A stretch of 64,000 nucleotides of DNA from Stictocephala bisonia (Eukaryota; Arthropoda; Insecta; Hemiptera; Membracidae): the NCBI GenBank assembly GCA_035578905.1, contig JAQJVL010000005.1, forward strand, positions 674,347-738,346. The letters are read 5' to 3'. The notes below the pieces were generated by a model, which did no database searches, was not told the origin of the DNA, and was given only the letters and a program-made list of their open reading frames with translations. The position numbers and the translations under genes were made by a program. Of this stretch, positions 55,042 to 64,000 are shown piece after piece. Each line of letters starts with the position of its first letter. The stretch's first letter is position 1.

Positions 55042-56215
55042 TTACAATTTCATGTTATCTCCTTCAATGTACTCTCCTCCTCGGTCTCTACACCGCTCCA
55101 TACGAATTTTCCACTGTTCATAGCAATGCTGCAGATCATTTTCGGTAAGTCCATACATTACTTCCGTCGCTTTTTCTTTTACTGCTTCAACAGTCTCAAA
55201 TTTAGTTCCTTTCAAAGCTGACTTGACTTTAGGGAAAAGAAAAAAGTCACAGGGGGCCAAATCAGGTGAGTAGGGTGGATGATCTAAGATGGGAATGTTG
55301 TGTTTTGCCAAAAACGTCTTCACTGACAACGCACTGTGAGCTGGGGCATTGTGTTGGTGAAGGATCCATGACTTTTTTCTCCACAAATCGTTCCGTTTTC
55401 TCTGTACTCGCTCACATACACCCAAAGGGTGCAGATTTTCCTAGTACCACTGGGTATAACCACTGTACGTGTATGGGTGGGCAGGTGGGACAATACCACT
55501 GTGTAGGGTAGCCAGGACGCTAATGTAGTAATGCTGATTTTACTGTTTGTCCCTCTGGTACCCAATCAATGTGCACAATCCCTTTGATGTCAAAAAAAAC
55601 AATCATCATAGCCTTGAATTTCGATTTTGACATTCGTGCTTTTTTTTGTCGTGGAGAACCAGGAGTTTTCCAATGCATCGATTGGCGTTTAGTTTCGGGA
55701 TCGTAAGTAAAAAACCACGATTCATCGCAAGTAATAACATTTTGTAAGAAGGTGGGATCACTTTCAATGTTTTCCAGGATGTCAGAACAAATCATTCTTC
55801 GGCGTTCCTTCTGTTCAATTGTGAGACACTTTGGAACCATTTTTGAACACACTTTGTTCATGTTGAAACTTTCATGAAGAATCTGCCTAACACTTTCCTT
55901 GTCAACTCCTGTTAACTCAGACACTGCTCTGATTGTTAAACGGCGATCTTGTCGAACAAGTTTACCGATTTTTTCAATGTTTGCATCAGTTTTTGCTGAC
56001 AATGGTCTGCCAGTGCGAGTGTCATCACTGGTGTCTTCGCGGCCATCTTTAAATCGTTTAAACCACTCAAACACTTGTGTTCGCGATAAACAATGATCGC
56101 CGTACACTTGTAACATTACAAACGTTTCACTTGCAGATTTTCCTAGTTTGAAACAAAATTTGATGTTAACACGCTGTTCTTTCTGTACACTCAACATTTT
56201 CCGACGCACAGACAA
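55042..56215 (-). pseudogene. Mariner transposase 2, disrupted
   Basis: ATG at 56213-56215 opens a long intact N-terminal block: EQRVNIKFCFKLGKSASETF and SRTQVFEWFKRFKDGREDTS (helix-turn-helix), then ITCDESWFFTYDP with the first catalytic Asp. After VPEGQTVKSALLH a stop and the minisatellite piece interrupt it. The frame resumes with RVQRKRNDLWRKKSWILHQH and ends with PYSPDLAPCDFFLFPKVKSA and the usual GGEYIEGDN tail. The second catalytic position reads HQHNAPAH where mariners have HHDNAPAH, so the Asp is replaced by His. It is inactive on two counts. Confidence 0.9.
55440..55515. repeat. Single unit of the G-rich minisatellite inside mariner 2
   Basis: AACCACTGTACGTGTATGGG, TGGGCAGGTGGGACAATACC and flanking GTACCACTGGG form one to one-and-a-half units of the family seen at 58096-58311. 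The mariner coding sequence continues on both sides. Confidence 0.75.
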
Positions 56216-56467
56216 AACGTCAACTACTTAAAACAGACGCCACGGGCAGACTGAGTGCAGGAGGCAGATGAAACTCGAGCAGTAGGCGGAGCGAGAGTCA
56301 CGTGACAGGCCACGCGAATTTCAGCCTTATTGCATTCGTTTTATTGTTTCACCAGTACTAGTCCGGTTTTTTTCTAGCCGCACCTCATAAACCTTCACTT
56401 TGGATATTGTGTAAGTGAAAATAATCACTCCATTAATTGAGTATTTTGGTTCGGCCATTGCCCGAAT

Positions 56468-56806
56468 TGTATTTTTGAATATATAATTATATAAGGCTAT
56501 TGCTTCCTTAAGTAGTCATTCATTGTAGTGAACATTTTTGTTCAATTGTATATCTTTTTCATTTTATCAATTAGGTAATTCTTTAGAAATGCTAATTAGT
56601 CTTCCTCTTTTCATAATACGATTTTTGTGGCGTGTTATGTTTATTTTACAACAACTGTAAACTTTGTAGCACCAGATATAAAATGATAGCAATGTATTTT
56701 CATTTCCATTACAAAGTATATGCACGATCATTATTAATTCTTGTAAATATATTTTTTTTTTATTTAAATATTTTTGTAACAGGGTGGGTAGCCTGGACTT
56801 GTTAGC
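56468..56806. other. No recognised feature
   Basis: AT-rich spacer before the LINE reading frame. Confidence 0.35.
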
Positions 56807-59006
56807 ATGATAAACGACGTATGTGATGAAATAGTATCTAATAGAACTGTAAATGCATGTATTTATGAGGATGTGGGGGTTTTTGATTTTTTTAGTGATA
56901 ACAACATTAATCCAAAAAAAAATATAACAATTCTTAGTTTAAGTATTCGCAGCTGTAATAAACACTTTGATGAACTTATGCTAATCTTAAATTCTTATAG
57001 AAATAAATTTGACGTCATAATTTTGACAGAGACTTGGATGGATGAGAGTTGTGTGAATGTGAGTATGGATGGGTATGAAATATTTGTGAATAAAAAAAAG
57101 AAAAAAACAGAATGATGGAGTAATTGTGTTTGTGGGCAAGTGTCTAGCTGTAAGTTATGATGAGTTGAGTTTGCATGGAGCCACTTGTCTTAAAGTAGAG
57201 CTGACGTTTGGCAGCGACAGGTTATCGCTATTGGCAGTTTACAGGAGTCCGTCAAGTGACCTTGGAACATTTATCAATGAACTGGAATCTTATCTCGACG
57301 GCGATGGATGCAGGGGTGGCGCGTGCTGGCTTATTGGTGACGTGAACTGTTGTATTTTGTCAGAAACTAAAGAACGATTATCACAAAGATATCTGAATGT
57401 TATGTTTGGGGCGGGTTTCACAAGTTGTATTAATATACCCACGAGAGTTACTGAATACTCTAAAAGCTGTATAGATCATATATTTACTAATATGAAAAAC
57501 ATTAGCTCAGTAAAATCAGCAATAATAAAATCAGAGATGACCGAACATTTCTTCACTGTTGTTCAATTTCAGTCATGTTTTAATAAGAATTCCAGTCAGC
57601 CATTTTCCACAAATATCAATTCTTGCTTCGACATGAATGCTGCTTTTCAGCTTCTTTCGGGTTGGGATTAGCCTGAAATTCTAAATATCAATGATGTTGA
57701 TGTTAGCTGCTCTATTTTCATTGAGGGGGCCAAAAGATCAATGTGTCAGCTTTAGGCCTATCACATTGGCTAGTGTCATGTCCAAATTATTAGAAAAAAG
57801 TATTAGAATACAACTTGAAAATTATTTAATCAGATATAACATTCTTTTTCAAAATCAGTTTGGTTTCAGGAAAGATAAAAATTTAAATGATGATTTATTT
57901 TTATTGACAAAAAATATTCATAATGCAATGAAACTCGCTGTCAAGCGTTGGTTGTTTGATCAAAGTTGGTTATCTGTTAATTTATCGAAAACAAAATGTA
58001 TGCCAATTTCTATTAGAGCCAACTGTGATCCGAGCAATGTGGAACTGCACTTGCATTCATGTGGTGGTCAGCAGGGATGTGTGAAATGCGTTAAGTGCCA
58101 CTGTACGTGTATGGGCGGGCGGGTGGGTCAATGCTACTGTACGTGTATGGGCGGGCGGGTGGGTCAATGCCACTGTACGTGTATGGGCGGGCAGGTGGGT
58201 CAAGACCACTGTACGTGTATGGACGGGCGGGTGGGTCAATGCCATTGTACGTGTATGGGCGGGCGGGTGGATCAAGACCACTGTACGTATATGGGCGGGC
58301 AGGTGGGTCAAAGTGGTGTGTGGTGTGAATGCGTTAAGATTGTATCTGAATATAAGTATTTAGGGGTCGTTTTTGACAACCGCTTGAAATGGAATGTTCA
58401 TGTATCATACTTAAATGGCAGACTTCATTCATTTATATTTTTTCTTCACTTAGTAAAATACTTTCACCTGATTTAATAAAAATAGTTTATTATGCTTACA
58501 TTCAATCATTGTTGCAATATGGTAATCTGGCATGGGGCGGGTGTTACCGAAGCATTCTCTCTCCATTAGAAATTACTCGGAAGTCAATAATTAAAGCTGC
58601 TCTGCAGAAAAACTCACGTTTTCCCACAGACTTACTCTTGGAAGAATTTAAAGTGCTCAATATCTCTCAACTTTACCTAAGAACAATTATTTCATACATT
58701 TTTAAAAATATAGAAAACTTATTTAACGAAATAACACATCCGTTCTCAATGAGGGCTGCGTTAAATATTGGTTTCCACCCACCTAGATTGTTCAACACTA
58801 TTACTTCAACCTCATCACATTACATTGTCAACACTGTTTATTCCAAACTACCTCCGCATATAAAAAATCCACACCCTTGCAGTTATAATACGTATAAAAA
58901 ATCTGCTAACCATTGGTTGTTAGAACTGGGAAGAGATCATGTTAATTCATTTTTGCTGATCAATGTATGTACGCACGCGCCTTTTTTGGGCGTAAAGTGT
59001 GAGTGA
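56807..59006 (+). pseudogene. LINE endonuclease-RT with deleted catalytic core
   Basis: ATG at 56807 gives an APE-type endonuclease: NITILSLSIRSCNKHFDELM, FDVIILTETWMDES, then after a frameshift near 57112 LLAVYRSPSSDLGTF, CWLIGDVNCCIL, NIPTRVTEYSKSCIDHIFTN and SEMTEHFF. GDVN and IDHIFTN are standard; SDH has become TEH. From 57691 the RT starts FRPITLASVMSKLLEKSIRI and NQFGFRKDKNLNDDL, but jumps near 57937 straight to SVNLSKTKCM, so the segment with the YADD active site is missing. EYKYLGVVFDNRLKWNVHVS and LLQYGNLAWGG follow, interrupted by the 36-bp array. The element ends near 59430 with TTTCATTTCATTTCATC. Confidence 0.85.
58096..58311 (+). repeat. Six 36-bp G-rich minisatellite units with flanking duplication
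   Basis: Each unit has TGCCACTGTACGTGTATGGG followed by CGGGCGGGTGGGTCAA. Most contain a GGGCGGGCGGGTGGG-type run of four G-tracts (for example 58113-58127), the canonical G-quadruplex pattern. GTGTGAAATGCGTTAAG at 58079-58095 and GTGTGAATGCGTTAAG at 58323-58338 flank the array as a near-identical 16-17 bp duplication. The host LINE peptide is continuous across it, since 36 is a multiple of 3. Confidence 0.9.
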
Positions 59007-59430
59007 GTATAGAGTGTAAGTGCATATGTAGGGCTTAGATGTGTGTGTGTGTGTGTGTGTAAATGGGAGAGAATGCGAGTGTGTATGGAGTGTGAGTAGG
59101 GTATGTTTGCGTATCCAAATTTCTGTAAGATGGATTTTTCTTTCACAATCAAACATGAGATTCCTCTAGCTTATAAACATATGTTTAATTTTGACACTTA
59201 ACTATTCTTTTATTATATAAATATTATTATTGTTTTTAAATAGATACTTATAAACTGAATATCCTTTTCAAATTATTATAATTTAATTACAATTGTTAAA
59301 TTTATTAGCTGATATAGAGCTCATTCCCCATCCACAGGCTATAGCCCATGTGGGGAATTTTTTCATAAATATTCTTTATTGTATTAATAATTTTTACTGA
59401 AATAAACGGATTTTCATTTCATTTCATCAT
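59007..59430 (+). other. LINE 3' region with (GT)n
   Basis: Contains a GTGTGTGTGTGTGTGTGTGT run at 59040-59060, then AT-rich sequence with AATAAACGG and the TTTCATTTCATTTCATC end at about 59415-59430. Belongs to the LINE ending here. Confidence 0.55.
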
Positions 59431-60971
59431 AATTTTAGCTAAATAAAAATATAAAACAAAGTCTCAAATGAAAAACTTGGATTCCCAACATGTTTCACTA
59501 GTGTTACTAAAACAGTTTTACAAAAAACCATGTACAATATCTATAATATGCTTGTTCACAGCTGTCACTTTTCAACATTTATAATATGATACCAGCTTTT
59601 TATCTACTGACTTTTAAATATTATATGTTTGTACAGAAAATTTAAAATTAGCTTTTACAAAATTATTAGTTCCAAAGGGTTTACTTGACTTGTAGTGTAA
59701 GAAATTGTTTTTCATCAATAACATTTTTCTCTAAAAGATATTTTGATGTTGAAGGCCTCATTAGAAAGGTAAAGTTATACTCAACAAATAATGTTATGAC
59801 TACATTTTCAATTAAACCAAAACTTTTCCACTCATTTGAGGTTAAAACAGCATTTTAGGATAAAAAAACATGAATGGATAAGTTCTAACACTCATATCTT
59901 TGTATAGGCACATAGAATTATATTTAAAAAATGGAAACTGCTGCGCAAACCAACCATTACAAGTTTATTCACAATAAATTCTTCAAAAATCAACTAATTT
60001 TTTATTATCAGTCAAAGTATGAAATTCTGTTTTGAAAAAACGCAAATTTTGCTAATTTTCAAAATACAGCCATGTGTATTTAATACAAGTATAAATAGCT
60101 AACAATTTTGGAACATTTGTATGGATATATAATATGAATATTTACTATTGGGTTTTTTTTAACCACAGTCCAGTTGGCAAAGCCACTAAGTGCCAAAAAA
60201 ATGGCTAAATAGCCAACAAATATTTGCCTAAATATTTTTTTCAATTTTGTGTCATAAGAGACCATTACAGGTCTTACATTTTTTATACTTTTATCCTTCG
60301 CAAATTTTGTTTCATACAATGTTTTGTATGAGTCACCATCTTCGAAATAAGCCGATTACGTCAAAATAACCCGTTATTTTTATTTATTAACAAAGCACTA
60401 TCTTTAAAATGTTTATCTAGCCTTTGGCTAATCTAAAAATAAAAAAAATCTGAATGGTAAGTTTAATAGTTTTAAATTAATTCCTTATTCAATTTTACAT
60501 GATTGAAACACTTTTAGAGCTATTTAAAAACAACTCTTAAAAATATAAAATTTAAGGGTGAACATTTCAATATTAAACGCTCTATAACTCATCATTGGTG
60601 CATTTTAATGAAAATTTGTAGTCTCATTTTTTTCTTTAAATTAGATAATTAACTCATTAAATATGTTATCTTTTAATAGTTTGTCCCCAATAAAGGTGCC
60701 CCATTATTAAGTAAAATTAACCAATATTAATTTTATAATATCTCTACACATGCATTGCAATTACAATTTTAACACTAAAAACATGATTATAACAATTGCA
60801 AGAGGAAGTTAATGTACATAGGACACATACTTAATTCAAGTAACAAAACAAACACTACGCAAATTCAGTGATGCAATAGATATGAAACTCATAAAATATT
60901 TTGAAATAAGGAAAAATTCTATTTCATTATTAATCTCCTTGATTAAAATATTGACATAAAATAGGTCTTAC
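59431..60971. other. CPT2: CPT2 intron, nothing recognised
   Basis: Long AT-rich stretch without ORFs, repeats or RNA genes I can support. Confidence 0.4.
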
Positions 60972-61297
60972 CTGTCATATACTCCAAAATGAAATGTTCT
61001 TAAAATCTGTGCTTTTGCCCAAAACTTGACATCTTCAGAGCATGTGTCAAAATTAACATACAGAAAACACGAACACATACATAAACATAAACACATACAT
61101 AAACATGATCTCGGCACAGGTAGTAGACTACAGATATCTATTTCCCCCTCCTCTTCAGTAATTACAGCTACAACCTGGACAGAATTCATCTCTTCACTCC
61201 TTTTCCCATTTATTATTTTGTTAAATATGAAATGGGATTTGAATGATAATTTTTCAATGAGTACGATCTCCTTTTCCTCTTGGTCTTGAAGAACAAT
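60972..61297 (-). CDS. CPT2: Probable CPT2 exon upstream of the catalytic exon
   Basis: The acceptor TTATTATTGTATTAG precedes 108 open codons, and the donor GACAG|GTAAGA leaves two bases (AG) that, with the first base of exon 31222-31409, make an Arg codon: GVYDR|WFDKS. The phase is right, and YDRWFDKS is also the form found in CPT1 enzymes. VVAVITEEEGEIDI aligns acceptably with the LAYLTSENRDIW segment of human CPT2 at about the right distance. The rest is poorly conserved, and a repeat-like CLCMCLCLCMC stretch (61060-61105) looks like an expanded microsatellite. The intron to the next exon would be 29.6 kb, all mobile DNA. A repeat-derived ORF is the alternative. Confidence 0.5.
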
Positions 61298-61499
61298 CTA
61301 ATACAATAATAATAACTTTAATAACGTTTGAAATGTGATACTTAGAACACTGGCCTAATCCAAAAACCATAAAACAGTAATCAGCATTTGCTCAAGATAT
61401 TATTGACAAAAATTATCCAATGAGCGGCATAAACAAAGGCCTTGACTGTTTGTATGTAAAAAAGGCAAAAGACGTAATAATCTCGAAGAGTACAATATT

Positions 61500-61720
61500 T
61501 ACAAACTATTCCAAGAACAAGAGGAAAAGGAATTCGTACTCAACGAAAAGTTATAATTCAAATCCTGCTCCATCTTCAACATAATAATAAATGGGAAATG
61601 GAAAGGACAGCTAAACTCTGCCCAGAAGATTGTTTTTGTGTGTTATATTCTATATATTTTAATTTCGACACGTGCTCTGAAGATGTTGAGTTCTTGAAAA
61701 AAACTATCATGTAAGCACAT
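61500..61720 (+). pseudogene. Inverted diverged copy of the 60972-61297 exon
   Basis: The plus strand repeats the exon in opposite orientation: FQEQEEKEFVLNEKL against LQDQEEKEIVLIEKL, SIFNIIINGKW against FIFNKIINGKR, and further on NFDTCSEDVEF against NFDTCSEDVKF. A stop follows NEKL and the frame shifts between the blocks, so it is not a working exon. About 200 bp separate the two copies. Confidence 0.6.
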
Positions 61721-62739
61721 GATTTTAAGAAAATAATATTTTGGACAATCTGATGGAGGTAAGGTTCAATTTATATACGCATAAGATAGTTTTGTTAGAA
61801 GACAAAAGAGCAAAATAATCCAAAACTACATACTTGACATGCAGGGTGCCTGAAACAATGTGCACCATTAAACCACATACCCTGTTAGTTTTAAAGTCAA
61901 CCACACTGATTCTGAGTAGGAAATTCCAACTAAATAAAAGAAAGGAAAAGTAGTTGGGATCTTATAATTTTGTTCATTTAATTGATTTCATGAAAATGAT
62001 GGATTTAGTATAAAAATGATACAGTTGGTTGTAAAATAATGATAGTTTTAGATGTTAAATATAAATAAAAAATACAAACTTGATTAGTAATTTGTGTTCT
62101 AACTGTTATTCTGTGATGTCTAATCATTTTCTTCTTTTTTAATTAATAAATAAGAAACCTAACCTAAAAAGACTCCAAATATCTTGTTTCAGAATTTTAA
62201 GATATATATCTATCTACAGTTGATATCCCACTTATTTGCAGTTCACTAAATTACCTCAATTGATTTTCAATGATCAGATTTTGTAAAGCTTTCTTCTACT
62301 CACACTTCAGTTTGGTTGTAAACTTTATAAATAATTATTTTTAGTGAGTTCCTTCTTACATATTTTACTATACAATCTGTTGTCTTCAATTTTTTTTTAT
62401 GAGAAAAACGGAGAAAATGGTTCCTGCAGTCATATTTATGCAGTTTACATCCTATAAATTAAATAGGATATAATCCTATAAATGATATATCCATAAAGTG
62501 TTGTGTCCTAGTGTTGGTAGCTGGGTCTATTAAGTGTTGTATACATATTTATGCTGTTTATATCCTATAAATGAAATATAAATAATTGTGTCAGGAAAAC
62601 TAATACAGGATTTAAGTTTTTACAGTTTTTATTTAAAAATATTGAAAGTAAAATATGTTTTTAAAAAACTATGTTAAGTTGGTAGAAATTAATTATATTT
62701 AATTTGACTAATTAAAATTATGTTTGAGAGCATCTAGAT
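61721..62739. other. No recognised feature
   Basis: AT-rich. Short direct repeats around ATCCTATAAATGA occur at 62440-62580. Nothing else supported. Confidence 0.35.
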
Positions 62740-63030
62740 AAATAAATATAGTAAATGTTCTTTAATACTAGTTGCTCAACCTCTGCAACTTTACAGAATA
62801 ATTTAATCAGTCCTTGATTCAGATTTTTCTTAAGGAGCATGAGATCATGTAAAGCTTTTTATCTCATACTTCGAGCCAAGTTTTTCCCTGCAGGAAAATT
62901 ATGGTATCGTCAGCAAAGAAATTAAATTTCCCAAAACATTAAATTAAGATATGTTATTTATATAGATAAAAAATAAAACTGGCCCAAGATTACTGACTTG
63001 GACCACTCTGTAGTCTACCGGCGAGACATC
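62740..63030 (-). pseudogene. LINE reverse transcriptase fragment with intact FADD motif
   Basis: On the minus strand, NLGPVLFFIYINNIS (about 62980-62935) and FNFFADDTIIFLQGKTW (about 62925-62875) match the SVLGPxLFxIYINDI and FADDTxxF blocks of LINE RT. The two blocks are in slightly shifted frames and stops follow. It is a short relic. Confidence 0.65.
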
Positions 63031-63094
63031 ACTATTTTTTTTGACAGGCTGTGACAAGTGACTGATTTAGTGATAGAACAATAGAGCAGGTTTA

Positions 63095-64000
63095 TATCAG
63101 TCATTCACTCCCCTCATGACTAAAACTGTGCTAGGATAGAAGACATGGCCTACCTGTCAGTCACTCACTCCCCTCATGACAAAACTGTGCTAGGATAGAA
63201 GATGACATGGCCTACCTATCAGTCACTCATTCCCCTCATGACAAAACTGTGCTAGGGCAGATGACATGACCTACCTGTCAGTCACTCACTCCCTTCAGGA
63301 CTAAAACTGTGCTAGGACAGATGACATGACCTACCTGTCTGTCACTCACTCCCCTTATGACTAAAACTGTGCTAGGAAAGATGACATGGCTAACCTGTCA
63401 GTCACTCACTCCCCTCATGACAAAACTGTGCTAGGACAGATAATATGGCGTACCTGTCAGTCACTCACTCTCCTCATGACAAAACTGTGCTAGGACAGAT
63501 AACAGGATCTACTAGTCAGTCACTCACTCCCCTCATGACAAAACTGTGCTAGGACAGATAACAGAACCTACCAGTCAGTCACTCACTCCCCTCATGACAA
63601 AACTGTGCTAGGACAGATAATATGGCGTACCTGTCAGTCACTCACTCTCCTCATGACAAAACTGTGCTAGGACAGATAACAGGACCTACCAGTCAGTCAC
63701 TCACTCCCCTCATGACAAAACTGTGCTAGGACAGATAATATGGCGTACCTGTTAGTCACACACTCTCCTCATGACAAAACTGTGCTAGGACAGATAACAG
63801 GACCTACCAGTCAGTCACTCACTCCCCTCATGACAAAACTGTGCTAGGACAGATAACAGGACCTACCAGTCAGTCACTCACTCCCCTCATGGCAAAACTG
63901 TGCTAGGACAGATAACAGGACCTACCAGTCAGTCACTCACTCCCCTCATGACAAAACTGTGCTAGGACAGATAACAGGACCTACCAGTCAGTCACTCACT
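63095..64000. repeat. 59-bp tandem array running off the window (15 or more copies)
   Basis: The unit is CAGTCACTCACTCCCCTCAT, GACAAAACTGTGCTAGGACA, then GATAACAGGACCTACCAGT. The left units are more diverged and longer (61-63 bp, with GACATGGCCTACCTGT). From 63480 two versions alternate (GATAATATGGCG and GATAACAGGACC). Copies become nearly identical towards the right edge, so the array is likely to continue and to be growing on that side. Confidence 0.92.

Larger units (their letters stand above)
54993..56387 (-). mobile_element. Mariner element 2 with inserted minisatellite unit
   Basis: The ends CGAGGTGCAGCTGGAAAAAA (left) and TGAGGTGCGGCTAGAAAAAA (right, inwards) are flanked by TA (54991-54992, 56388-56389). 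The length is 1395 bp including a roughly 75-bp insertion at 55440-55515, so the original was about 1.32 kb. It belongs to a different mariner lineage from 18968-20302. Confidence 0.88.
54417..56467. mobile_element. Foldback element built of short dyads, split by a mariner
   Basis: The left arm (about 54417-54605) and right arm (54880-54992 continued at 56388-56467) are inverted copies. ATTTGGGCAATGACCGAACC at the left pairs with ATTCGGGCAATGGCCGAACC from the right. Each arm is a run of small imperfect palindromes such as CACTCTCCGCGGAGTG, ACTCAATCCGCAGAGTG and CACTTCGAGAAGTG at 20-30 bp steps. Removing the mariner and one TA restores the right arm. The superfamily is unknown and no TSD is certain. 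Confidence 0.6.

Overview
This is a 64 kb piece of an AT-rich animal genome, almost certainly an arthropod and most likely an insect. Coding sequence is split into short exons with GT-AG introns. Mariner, P-element-like, piggyBac-like, R1-like and jockey/CR1-like sequences are all present, as are tRNA-derived SINEs. I cannot name the species.

The only host gene I can support is a carnitine O-palmitoyltransferase 2 (CPT2) gene on the minus strand. Seven exons join in phase: 31222-31409, 27738-27907, 26425-26538, 16965-17079, 13186-13375 and the terminal 8787-8913, preceded by a probable more 5' exon at 60972-61297. They encode the C-terminal half of the enzyme, including the catalytic histidine segment. 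The 5' part of the gene lies beyond the window. Nearly everything else is intronic or flanking repeat.

Region by region. 1-96: end of a piggyBac-like element. 97-6700: LINE remnants, a hAT-like element, a small piggyBac-like MITE and two pogo-like MITEs. 7660-17100: SINEs, a hairpin retroelement with a 14-bp target duplication, a dead piggyBac, a 79-bp tandem array and the last three CPT2 exons. 17200-26400: SINEs, a G-rich minisatellite, a long P-element-like (THAP) relic carrying a mariner, a hairpin element and a TA-flanked MITE, then a Maverick/Polinton-like integrase relic. 26400-31400: three CPT2 exons with LINE tails and minisatellites. 32260-34440: a younger piggyBac-like element with 16-bp perfect palindromes. 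35220-44600: a dead SGNH/endonuclease/RT LINE broken by a 3 kb 55-bp satellite, an inverted fragment of itself and a younger LINE. 45322-52872: a mariner-superfamily element with about 510-bp terminal repeats, carrying a nearly intact two-ORF LINE with its own 9-bp target duplication, which in turn carries a SINE. 53381-56467: a piggyBac-like MITE and a foldback element holding a mariner. 56807-59430: a LINE with deleted RT core and a mobile G-rich minisatellite. 60972-61720: the candidate CPT2 exon and an inverted partial copy. 62740-64000: an RT fragment and a 59-bp tandem array.

Main discovery candidate: several piggyBac-like termini here share one architecture, a 16-bp palindrome starting 20 bp from the TTAA and a second one exactly 42 bp further in. 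The palindrome sequence is different in every family, so symmetry and spacing are kept while the sequence is not. A second candidate is a 36-bp G-quadruplex-type minisatellite found at several loci, once as a clean insertion flanked by a 16-17 bp duplication inside a LINE reading frame. A third is a small hairpin retroelement that begins with telomere-like TTAGG units and carries a perfect splice donor.
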